Positions 1 through 6,441 of a DNA stretch of 8,477 nucleotides are shown here, in pieces. Source of the stretch: Candidatus Aminicenantota bacterium (lineage in GTDB: Bacteria; Acidobacteriota; Aminicenantia; JAMOAD01); contig JAMOUT010000069.1 of NCBI GenBank assembly GCA_027061995.1, positions 1 to 8,477 on the forward strand, in the 5' to 3' direction. Below the pieces are notes generated by a model, which saw only the letters and a program-made list of their open reading frames with translations, had not been told where the DNA came from and did no database searches. Position 1 is the first letter of the stretch; every line of letters starts with the position of its first letter. The translations under genes and the position numbers were made by a program.

Positions 1-191
1 TGATTACCTCCGATATTATTCCCGAAGGTTTTTATCTCTTTTATCTCAGGTTTTACTATTTTCCTATTAATGTTTCCTTTCACAATGGTGTTTTGGTTTT
101 TTCTTACAATCGCTTCTTTTTTACAATCAATCATAATTAACAAAGAAAATGCCAAAATAAAAACAAAAATATAATTATTTTTTCTTTTCAT
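1..191 (-). CDS. N-terminus of an exported, possibly lipid-anchored protein (partial)
   Basis: An open frame runs from the ATG at 191-189 to the left edge without a stop, giving the first 63 residues of an incomplete protein. The start is preceded by AGGGGTG with a 7-base spacer, a good ribosome binding site. The protein begins MKRKNNYIFVFILAF: a basic n-region, then a hydrophobic stretch (about residues 8-21) ending in ...IMIDC at Cys23. This looks like a signal peptide or lipoprotein leader, but Asp just before the Cys is unusual for a lipobox, so a simple membrane anchor is equally possible. The mature part is rich in Lys, Asn and Ile, and no family is recognisable from 40 residues. It follows the propeller-bearing permease by about 94 bases with no visible terminator, so it may be the last gene of the GntR/ABC operon and an envelope partner of that transporter. 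That link is inference. Confidence 0.6.
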   Translation of the reverse strand, partial: MKRKNNYIFVFILAFSLLIMIDCKKEAIVRKNQNTIVKGNINRKIVKPEIKEIKTFGNNIGGN

Positions 192-285
192 ATTCGAACA
201 CCCCTAACTTTTACAAATTGATGAAATTCATATACATTCATTCTATTTCCTCTTCTTCAGCAAGGCTTTTACGGATGGTTGCAGT

Positions 286-1905
286 CTAAAATTTTATAAA
301 CTCATATTTTTTCATCCATTTAATCACCATCATCCCTTTTCGGGACAGATAAATATATTTGTCTTTTTTAAATGATGATTTATAACCCTTTTTCGATATT
401 AGTCTCCCCTTTTTATAGACCATGACTGTTATATAGGGAGTATTATTATTCCAAATAGCAATAATGGTTTTATCCACGAAACTTCCTGTTACAACAGAAT
501 TATCCTTTTTAAATTTTAAATTAATTTTGTGTAAATCAAGCGTTTCAAAATCAAAGATATATACTCCACTCGTCAGTTTAACAACCATAAATCTTTTTTC
601 ATAAGGGCGCTCAAACCATTTAAGGAAAATATGACCTCCCTCATTCTTCGCAAAAACAGGTTCCGAATTTCCTCTCTCATAAACTTTAAACGAACTTTTA
701 TCACACAAAACCATTCTGTTTTTATAAAATTTAATATCCCCCGTGAAAAAATGCTCTGTTTTACCGTTTTCATATTTATAAGTTTTATTATTGTATTTTG
801 TATAGATAAAACAGAGAGGAGATTCCGATATAAGCTTAAATAAAAACACCCCGCCGCTAATTGCTCCTTTCGGAAAATCAATTTTTCGAATTTTATCTTT
901 ATTTATTATAAGTATGGATTTATAATCTCCCCCTTCTCGAACAAGAAAGGTTATTCCATTATCATTTATATGCGGATTTGAAAAAAAAGAATATTTTTCA
1001 GCTTCATGGATGTTTTTTATCTCCTTTGTTTTGAGATTTATAGAAATAAGTTTACTTTTATCTTTTTCCTCGGTTTCTCCGTATAATAAATCATCTTTAT
1101 ATACTATTGGAAAAACTTTATAATCGATTGATAATATTGTTTTGCCTGTTTCAGCATCAACAACTTTCAGGCTTTTTACATCACTTATAATAATTTTCCC
1201 GTTCTTCGTCAGCATATAATAGTTATAATTATTCATGCCCGATAATTTAATGAAAACAGTTAAACCAACAAGAACAATGATAAATGTGATTATCGAGCGG
1301 GTTAGAAATTTACGATTGAATAATTTAATAGGCAAGATATCATCTTTGATAAATGAGTAGATAAAAACAATCGGAAAACTTAAAGCGACTATTATTATTA
1401 ATATGTAAATATCACTGTACCATAATAATTTCCAAACCTTCATATCAATAAGAATCATGAACATCCCGAAAAAAGTTATTGAAGCGAGAACCATGGCAAT
1501 ATTATTAAAGAGGAGCGAAAAGGAAAAGGATAAGATAAAAAGGAGAAGGTAGAGAATGATGAAAATATTTTTATCAAAGAAAAAATCCGAAGCAAAATAT
1601 TCTCTCAGAGGAAGATAGATAACTAAAACAAGAAGAACAGATACTATTCTCGGAATCAATTTATTTATGAGAATAGAATTTTTCCCAATAGGTAAAGAAA
1701 ACAGGTATTCAAAGCTATTTTCCTTTTTCTCTCTGCTGAAAATCGACCAACCGGAAAAAACGGGATACAGCAATAAAATAAGTTCAAGAAGGGGGATAAT
1801 ATAAAATTCAACCCCTTTTATTAAGGCGAGAAAAGAAAGTCCTATGATTAAAAGTAGAATAATCAATAATTCTCCGATTGTGTCTTTAATCTCTTTTTTT
1901 AACAT
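286..1905 (-). CDS. ABC-2-type permease with C-terminal propeller-like domain
   Basis: The 539-residue membrane protein has hydrophobic segments near residues 11-30, 34-50, 82-100, 114-133, 135-153, 162-186 and 203-220. The stretch REKKENSFEYLFSLPIG (58-74), followed by a hydrophobic helix, is typical of ABC-2 exporter permeases. Residues 221-539 are soluble and rich in beta strands, with repeated strand-turn patterns such as KVVDAETGKTILSID, LISINLKTKEI and YIFDFETLDLHKINL. These recall PQQ- or WD40-like propeller blades, although I cannot count blades reliably. With an N-in start and seven membrane spans the C-domain should lie outside the membrane; this topology is inferred. A plain ABC-2 permease of the YtrC/YtrD kind has about 250-330 residues, so the C-domain is an addition. 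The ATG lies inside the end of the ATPase gene (20-base overlap) behind GGGGG, so the two are translationally coupled. Substrate unknown. Confidence 0.8.
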   Translation of the reverse strand: MLKKEIKDTIGELLIILLLIIGLSFLALIKGVEFYIIPLLELILLLYPVFSGWSIFSREKKENSFEYLFSLPIGKNSILINKLIPRIVSVLLVLVIYLPLREYFASDFFFDKNIFIILYLLLFILSFSFSLLFNNIAMVLASITFFGMFMILIDMKVWKLLWYSDIYILIIIVALSFPIVFIYSFIKDDILPIKLFNRKFLTRSIITFIIVLVGLTVFIKLSGMNNYNYYMLTKNGKIIISDVKSLKVVDAETGKTILSIDYKVFPIVYKDDLLYGETEEKDKSKLISINLKTKEIKNIHEAEKYSFFSNPHINDNGITFLVREGGDYKSILIINKDKIRKIDFPKGAISGGVFLFKLISESPLCFIYTKYNNKTYKYENGKTEHFFTGDIKFYKNRMVLCDKSSFKVYERGNSEPVFAKNEGGHIFLKWFERPYEKRFMVVKLTSGVYIFDFETLDLHKINLKFKKDNSVVTGSFVDKTIIAIWNNNTPYITVMVYKKGRLISKKGYKSSFKKDKYIYLSRKGMMVIKWMKKYEFIKF

Positions 1906-2713
1906 AATTTCCCCCTATAATTGACTTTATTATTTCAGAAAGTTTTACGGATTCCATTTTTAAATCCTCTGATTTTTTTCTTTCATAGGGATAAAGATAG
2001 CCTTCTTCAAAATCCCCCCAATCCTTTTTATAGATTACAGGTAAATCTTCGGGAATTTTCTTGGCTGTAACTTTAAAAAACGCCCTCTTCAGAGTTTCCA
2101 CACTCTCTTTCAAAATAATCTTTCCTTTATCAAGGATAATTAGTTTCACTGGTAAACCCTCTATATCTGAAAAAGTCTGTGAACTTATTATAACCGAAAG
2201 TTTTTTCTCTTCCATCCTTTCTATCAAAATATTTAGAAAGGTCTCCCTTAGGTAAGGGTCAAGAAGATGAAGTATATCATCTATAAAAAAATATGAAGGA
2301 TTATGGGAAAGAACAAGGATAAGATAAAACAGAACTTTTTCCCCTTTGGAAAGTTCCTCTATTCTTCTGTTGGTTTCCAATTTATAATCGGGGAAAGTAA
2401 TTAAAGAAAAATAGGGATAAATACTTTTATGAAAATCTATCGATTCTCCTATTTTCATCTTATCGTAAAAACTCAAAGAGGAGGGGAGATAACCGAAGCT
2501 GTATCTGTCTTTAGCTTCGATCTTTTTATTATTCAAAAGAATTTGCCCTTCGTAATTATTAAAGATTCCATTCAGACATCTTAAAAGAGTCGTTTTACCG
2601 GCTCCGTTTTTCCCCGCTATTAAAACACTCTCCCCTTCATCTATTGTAAAATTTACATCCTCTAAAACTTTTCTTCCGCCAAAACCAAAGGAAAGATTTT
2701 TAATTTCAAGCAT
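1886..2713 (-). CDS. ABC transporter ATP-binding protein with degenerate catalytic motifs
   Basis: This 275-residue nucleotide-binding subunit presumably drives or gates the adjacent permease. The Walker A motif GKNGAGKTT (34-42) is intact, and the signature is LSKGE (121-125) instead of LSGGQ. Several other positions depart from the family. The Q-loop glutamine is Ser78 in GYLPSS. Walker B is YFFID (141-145), followed by Asp146 where a catalytic Glu is usual. The switch histidine is Gln179 in IISSQT. The C-terminal 75 or so residues are an extension with no motif I recognise. The order GntR regulator, ATPase, permease matches YtrA/YtrB-type export units of Gram-positive and other bacteria. 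The gene overlaps the regulator by 8 bases and the permease by 20, and its ATG follows AGGGGG with a short spacer. ATP binding is likely; efficient hydrolysis is doubtful. Confidence 0.88.
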   Translation of the reverse strand: MLEIKNLSFGFGGRKVLEDVNFTIDEGESVLIAGKNGAGKTTLLRCLNGIFNNYEGQILLNNKKIEAKDRYSFGYLPSSLSFYDKMKIGESIDFHKSIYPYFSLITFPDYKLETNRRIEELSKGEKVLFYLILVLSHNPSYFFIDDILHLLDPYLRETFLNILIERMEEKKLSVIISSQTFSDIEGLPVKLIILDKGKIILKESVETLKRAFFKVTAKKIPEDLPVIYKKDWGDFEEGYLYPYERKKSEDLKMESVKLSEIIKSIIGGNYVKKRD

Positions 2714-3092
2714 CTTTTCCCCCTATAAATTTTATTAAAAATTCTCTTAACTCTTTTGAAGAAAACCCCAGTTCCACCGCTTTTTCAACAAATTTTTCAA
2801 ATTCCTCTTTAAGTATTTTTTCTTTCTCCCCATCCCCCCCTTTTCTCTTTTTAATCCAAAACCCCTTACCCGGCCTTGAATCCACAACCCCCTCAAAAAC
2901 AAGTTCCCTATACGCTTTTGCCACAGTATTAGGATTTATCTTTAGAAAAGAAGCTAATTTTCTAACAGAGGGAAGCTCCTCGTTCTCTTTTAAATCACCG
3001 GACAAAACAAGATATTTTATATGCTTTTTTATCTGATCATATATCGGAACAGCCGAAGAAAAATCAATTTTAAAATCATTGTATATTTTCAT
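2706..3092 (-). CDS. GntR-family transcriptional regulator, YtrA subfamily
   Basis: A 128-residue DNA-binding repressor, the usual length for the short YtrA branch of the GntR family. The family opening SSAVPIYDQIKKHI (12-25) is followed by the winged helix: ELPSVRKLASFLKINPNTV (39-57) contains the helix-turn-helix, and RPGKGFWI (73-80) is the wing. The C-terminal part (about 87-124) is helical and should provide the dimer interface; there is no ligand-binding domain of the FadR or UTRA type. It is the first gene of a compact unit with the ABC ATPase and permease, overlapping the ATPase by 8 bases. No Shine-Dalgarno sequence precedes the ATG. The promoter lies so close that the mRNA would be almost leaderless, and heptamer repeats cover the promoter, which suggests autorepression. 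YtrA-type regulators commonly respond to envelope stress or cell-wall antibiotics; the inducer here is unknown. Confidence 0.92.
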   Translation of the reverse strand: MKIYNDFKIDFSSAVPIYDQIKKHIKYLVLSGDLKENEELPSVRKLASFLKINPNTVAKAYRELVFEGVVDSRPGKGFWIKKRKGGDGEKEKILKEEFEKFVEKAVELGFSSKELREFLIKFIGGKDA

Positions 3093-3120
3093 TGTATTAA
3101 TAATATAATACAGTAATACA
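3093..3120 (-). promoter_or_regulatory. Probable operator: three TGTATTA heptamers
   Basis: Read on the minus strand, TGTATTA occurs at 3120-3114 and 3112-3106 as direct repeats one turnless 8-base step apart, and its inverse TAATACA lies at 3099-3093. The second and third copies form a perfect 7-base inverted repeat with a 6-base spacer (3093-3112) that covers the -10 box and reaches the start codon. This is where a GntR-type dimer would block its own promoter. The site is low in complexity, so part of the match could be chance. Confidence 0.6.
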
Positions 3121-3130
3121 GGAATGTCAA
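3102..3130 (-). promoter_or_regulatory. Sigma70-type promoter of the GntR/ABC operon
   Basis: On the minus strand TTGACA (3130-3125) and TATATT (3107-3102) are separated by exactly 17 bases, a near-consensus housekeeping promoter. Only nine bases separate the -10 box from the regulator ATG (3092), so the expected start of transcription lies 0-4 bases before the AUG. The spacing is read directly from sequence; promoter activity is inferred. Confidence 0.75.
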
Positions 3131-3182
3131 GAAAAATAAAATTTTTAATTTAATAAAAAGGAATTTTACCGAGGAGAAGTTT

Positions 3183-4082
3183 TTATCTGAATTGGAAAGG
3201 TTCTACTACGGAACCCTCTTTAATCTTAGTTCCCGAACGAATATAATTGAAAGGATAAATTATAGAGTCATCGCCTATTTCAACATCAAACTCCATAAAA
3301 GTATTTTCAGGGGATACTATTGTAACCCCCTTTTCAATAACTCTATCCATATTCTTCTTATTAAAATATGCAATAGCTTCAATAAGTTCAACTCTATTGT
3401 TTAACCCCTTTGTAATCTCTTGCTCCTTGACCTTAAATAAACCAACCTTTCCCCCTGCTTTCGAGAGAAAATTTATTGCATCCGGCAGAAAATACTCCCC
3501 TTTGGGATTATCATTTTTTATTTCATATAATTTTGGTAAAATTTTTTGCCAATTAAAGAGGAAAATAGATGAGCTAACCTCCTTTATCTCTAATTCCTCT
3601 TTTGTCGCAACAATCTCTTCCACTAATTTTATAAATTTTCCGTTTTCATCACGGACAATCCTTCCGTAGGGGGGGGGATTATCAAAATCAGTTGTAACTA
3701 TTGATACATCATACCCGTTTTTTAAATGAAAATCATAAAACTCTTTTATTGTCTCAAAACCAAGATAAGGGTTATCCCCGACCGTTATCAAAAGCTCGCC
3801 CGAAAACCCTTCCAAAGCGGGAATCGCCGATTTAACCGCATCCGCGGTGCCGAGAGGAGTTTTTTGCAAAATATACTCAACACTGTTTTTTAAAACTGTT
3901 TTTAATATTTTTTCATTATGAGGGCCTGTTATAAGGATAATTTTTTCAACACCCGCTTTTTGCATGGCATCAACAGGAAATTTTATCACCTCTTTACCGA
4001 GTATCTTATGTAAAAGTTTATTTGTTTTTGATTTCATACGGGTTCCTTTCCCGCCCGCCATGATTAAACCGAATAAACTCAT
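3183..4082 (-). CDS. Short GlmU-like sugar-phosphate nucleotidyltransferase (no acetyltransferase domain)
   Basis: This protein resembles the uridylyltransferase half of GlmU, which makes UDP-GlcNAc from GlcNAc-1-phosphate and UTP for cell-wall synthesis. Visible motifs are MAGGKGTRM (8-16), a nearby lysine (K22), QKTPLGTADA (73-82), GDNPYL with metal-binding Asp103, PYGRIVR (138-144), GEYFLPDAI (195-203) and GLNNR (226-230). From about residue 252 the left-handed beta-helix begins (GVTIVSPENTF, then DVEIGDDSIIYP), but the protein ends at ...VVEPFQFR after 299 residues. Full GlmU is about 450. No continuation exists in any frame downstream, so acetyltransferase activity must come from elsewhere. 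The usual EINTG sugar-contact motif reads EVSSS (168-172), losing the Asn, so substrate choice may differ. It follows the cheX-like gene by 4 bases; the SD is GGGTGA. A nine-C run lies in the coding strand at 3669-3677. Confidence 0.85.
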   Translation of the reverse strand: MSLFGLIMAGGKGTRMKSKTNKLLHKILGKEVIKFPVDAMQKAGVEKIILITGPHNEKILKTVLKNSVEYILQKTPLGTADAVKSAIPALEGFSGELLITVGDNPYLGFETIKEFYDFHLKNGYDVSIVTTDFDNPPPYGRIVRDENGKFIKLVEEIVATKEELEIKEVSSSIFLFNWQKILPKLYEIKNDNPKGEYFLPDAINFLSKAGGKVGLFKVKEQEITKGLNNRVELIEAIAYFNKKNMDRVIEKGVTIVSPENTFMEFDVEIGDDSIIYPFNYIRSGTKIKEGSVVEPFQFR

Positions 4083-4086
4083 TGCA

Positions 4087-4548
4087 TCACCCTTTAATCC
4101 CTATTGTTAAATAAAACCTCTCATCTTTAAAACCAAATACAAGCTCATCAAGAAGTGTTTTCGGAGGATAGAATATCTCATGTTTTTGTCCCACTATTAT
4201 CGTAGGAGGGGATATCTTAACATCAAACCCCACATCAACAAGTTTGTTCCTTGCGTTACCAACAACAATATTTGCAAATTCCCCGAGAGCATCTCTCGCA
4301 TTATAATTAATCTCATCAATCTCTTCCATCAACATCGTTGATGCTATTTTCAGTGATAATCTTTGGGAAAAACTCAATACCACTGAACCTTCGACATCTC
4401 CTATCAATCCTATTATCGATGAAACAAAAATCGCATCATCTTTGTTTTGAGTATTGTTTACCCCCATATATTCGGCATCAATATTACCGAACTGTTTTAA
4501 ATGCTCCGTAAAAGAATCCTTAAAAAACTCCCTATATTCATTCTTCAT
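4087..4548 (-). CDS. cheX: CheX-like (CheC/CheX family) phosphatase domain protein
   Basis: The 153-residue protein matches the CheX pattern. It opens with FFKDSFTEHL, then has the glycine-rich strand SIIGLIGDVEGSVVLSF (44-60) and an alanine/methionine helix (65-75). The catalytic-type helix DALGEFANIVVGNARNKL (86-103) carries the ExxN pair Glu90 and Asn93. The region ends with ISPPTIIVGQ (112-121). In characterised CheC/CheX/FliY proteins the ExxN residues reach into the response-regulator active site to remove phosphate from CheY-P. Only one such helix is seen, as in CheX. It is a single soluble cytoplasmic domain of normal length. No chemotaxis gene adjoins it; it is paired with the GlmU-like gene 4 bases downstream, so a role in another phospho-signalling circuit is possible. 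The ATG follows AAAGAGG at about 4-5 bases. Confidence 0.85.
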   Translation of the reverse strand: MKNEYREFFKDSFTEHLKQFGNIDAEYMGVNNTQNKDDAIFVSSIIGLIGDVEGSVVLSFSQRLSLKIASTMLMEEIDEINYNARDALGEFANIVVGNARNKLVDVGFDVKISPPTIIVGQKHEIFYPPKTLLDELVFGFKDERFYLTIGIKG

Positions 4549-4564
4549 AATAACCTCTTTAATA

Positions 4565-4573
4565 ATTATAACA
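4565..4573 (-). promoter_or_regulatory. Extended -10 promoter before the cheX-like gene
   Basis: The minus strand reads TGTTATAAT, a consensus TATAAT with the TGn extension that can replace a good -35; the -35 position 17 bases upstream (TTTTTA) is poor. Transcription would start near 4558, giving a leader of about 10 bases that still contains AGAGG. It would let cheX and the GlmU-like gene be expressed apart from frr-wtpBC. Confidence 0.45.
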
Positions 4574-4593
4574 TAATCTTTTATATTTAAAAA

Positions 4594-5640
4594 TCACCCC
4601 TTAAGTTTTTTAACGGAATTTGCCTTAAAAGAGAGATATACTTCGGAATCACCGGCCAAAGATAGTTTTTCAAAACTTTCTTTCGTGATCAATACTTTAA
4701 AAACAACCTTCCGAACATCAACCACTACCTCTCTGTTGTAAAGATCGGGGGTAAAATCAATAATTTTTCCTTTAAAACAATTCAAAGCCGATGAAAAAAT
4801 TTTTTCTTTTGAAAGTATAATTTCATCCCCCTTTATCATAATGGAAGTTTTTCCTTCACCCTCAAGGGTTGTTTTTATAGTAAGGTCTGAATTATCAATT
4901 CTGAATTCCCTGTCTTTCAAATAACCGAAAATTATATTTTTATGCCTGAAAAAAGAGGCAATCCAAACATCATCCGGATTCTTAATAAAATCACTGATGT
5001 TTCCCTGCTTAATAAGCTTCCCCTCTTTCATAACTATTATTCTATCCGAGATCGCCATAGCTTCTTCAAAATTATGGGTAACATAAATTACGGGTGTTCC
5101 GTATTTTCTACTTATATCTTTTATAAATTTAAGATATTTTTCCCTAATTTGATAATCTATGGAATTCATAGGCTCGTCCATTAAAATAATGTAAGGATTA
5201 AAAACAAAAGCTCTTGCAAGTGCCACTTTCTGTTTTTCCCCCCCCGACAAATTCAACGGATACCTGTTTAACAATTCCTTAATTCCGAAATCTTCCAAAA
5301 CCGATAAAACTATTTCTTTTCTCTTCTTTTTACCGATTTTTTTGAATTTCAGGGGAAATTCAATGTTCTCCATAACATTAAGATGGGAAAACAACCCTAT
5401 TGTCTGAGGGATATAACCGAAATTTCTCATCTCGGGGGGGTATCCTGTTATATCTTTTCTATCAATGAAAAGATTGCCAGAGTCAGGTTTAATAATTCCC
5501 GTAATTATTTTTATTATCGTTGATTTACCGGAACCGGAAGGACCTATAAGGGATAAAATCTCCCCTTGTTTTATTTTAAAAGAGATATCCTTTAAAGAAA
5601 AGTCCGTATATTTTTTTTCAATATTCTTCAGTTCTAACAC
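4594..5640 (-). CDS. wtpC: Tungstate/molybdate-type ABC importer ATP-binding protein
   Basis: A full-length 348-residue import ATPase with all motifs intact: Walker A GPSGSGKST (33-41), Q-loop Gln79 in GYIPQ, signature LSGGEKQ (131-137), Walker B IILMDEP (151-157) and switch His189 in VTHN. After the nucleotide-binding domain (to about 235) come roughly 110 residues of TOBE/Mop-like strands, the usual regulatory or oxyanion-sensing tail of ModC/WtpC proteins. Assignment to tungstate/molybdate rests mostly on the partner permease; sulfate or another oxyanion cannot be excluded from this protein alone. The start is GTG (5640-5638), one base after the permease stop, with AGAAGG close upstream, so translation is probably coupled to the permease. 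The signature motif is encoded across an eight-G run (5238-5245). Confidence 0.85.
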   Translation of the reverse strand: MLELKNIEKKYTDFSLKDISFKIKQGEILSLIGPSGSGKSTIIKIITGIIKPDSGNLFIDRKDITGYPPEMRNFGYIPQTIGLFSHLNVMENIEFPLKFKKIGKKKRKEIVLSVLEDFGIKELLNRYPLNLSGGEKQKVALARAFVFNPYIILMDEPMNSIDYQIREKYLKFIKDISRKYGTPVIYVTHNFEEAMAISDRIIVMKEGKLIKQGNISDFIKNPDDVWIASFFRHKNIIFGYLKDREFRIDNSDLTIKTTLEGEGKTSIMIKGDEIILSKEKIFSSALNCFKGKIIDFTPDLYNREVVVDVRKVVFKVLITKESFEKLSLAGDSEVYLSFKANSVKKLKG

Positions 5641-5641
5641 A

Positions 5642-6424
5642 TCACCTTCTCTTTTTGTTTGATATCAGTCTTAACAATAAAAAAACCAATATTATTATAA
5701 ATAACAGAAAAGCCACGGCGGGCGAGGAAGACCTTAATCCCGCTGTTTCAAATCTTTCATATATCAAAGTTGAAATTATTTTAGGATTATAGGCTATTAT
5801 TATAATGGCTCCGAACTCAGAAATCCCTCTTGCCCACATCATAATCGAACCTGTTAGAATATTACTCTTAACAGAAGGGATTAAAACCCTTACAAAAGTA
5901 TTAAAGCTGTTAGCTCCGAGACTTCTTGCCACATTTTCAATCTCAGGGTCAAGATTCTTAAACCCCTCTTTAACCTGATTAATCAGAAAAGGAACACTAA
6001 CATAAACCATTGCAACTATTATTCCCGCCGATTCATTGATAAATTTTATCCCGATTGAATTAAATATTTTCCCGAGAAAAAAATGTCTCCCGAGAATCGT
6101 AAGTAGTGCAATACCGGCGGCAGTATGAGGTATAACCACAGGAATATCTATTATAGCTTCAATAATGGTTTTAAAACGAAAATCATATTTGGCGAGGATG
6201 TATCCTGTCGGAATTCCGAAAATCAAACCGAGAAAAGTGGCAAACAAAGAGGTATATATTGTCAGATATACGGAATTCAAAAGTTCTTTATCTTTAAAAC
6301 CATCCGTAATAAAACCGATTCCACCCGCACCTATTATTTTAACAATCGGCAAGAATATAAAAAGAAAAAGAAGTAAACTTGCGGTCAGAACAAGAAAGTA
6401 AAATAAAAAATTTCTTGTTTTCAA
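5642..6424 (-). CDS. wtpB: Tungstate/molybdate-type ABC importer permease
   Basis: A 260-residue inner-membrane permease of the ModB/WtpB/CysTW type, with hydrophobic segments near residues 8-30, 51-73, 88-113, 131-150, 185-210 and 236-254. The EAA loop that docks on the ATPase is NVARSLGANSFNTFVRVLIP (164-183). WARGISEFGAIIIIAYNPK (197-215) followed by LIYERFETAGL (220-230) is the pattern I associate with archaeal-type WtpB more than with ModB, whose equivalent reads GEFGATI. The start appears to be TTG at 6424-6422: an in-frame stop lies four codons upstream and the next Met is residue 139. Only a weak AGAG precedes it. It begins 17 bases after frr and is probably cotranscribed with it. No periplasmic binding-protein gene (WtpA/ModA/TupA) is present in the window. 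Confidence 0.83.
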   Translation of the reverse strand: MKTRNFLFYFLVLTASLLLFLFIFLPIVKIIGAGGIGFITDGFKDKELLNSVYLTIYTSLFATFLGLIFGIPTGYILAKYDFRFKTIIEAIIDIPVVIPHTAAGIALLTILGRHFFLGKIFNSIGIKFINESAGIIVAMVYVSVPFLINQVKEGFKNLDPEIENVARSLGANSFNTFVRVLIPSVKSNILTGSIMMWARGISEFGAIIIIAYNPKIISTLIYERFETAGLRSSSPAVAFLLFIIILVFLLLRLISNKKRR

Positions 6425-6441
6425 AATAAAACTCTATATAA

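Noticed and set aside
241-285. In-frame continuation after the permease TAG, reading TATIRKSLAEEEEIE
   Set aside because: It looks protein-like, but the TAG is the natural stop and nothing indicates readthrough. A short acidic tail can arise by chance.
3121-3182. Terminator or lost GlmU C-terminal coding after the short GlmU-like gene
   Set aside because: There is no GC stem followed by a T run on the minus strand, and none of the frames continues the beta-helix.
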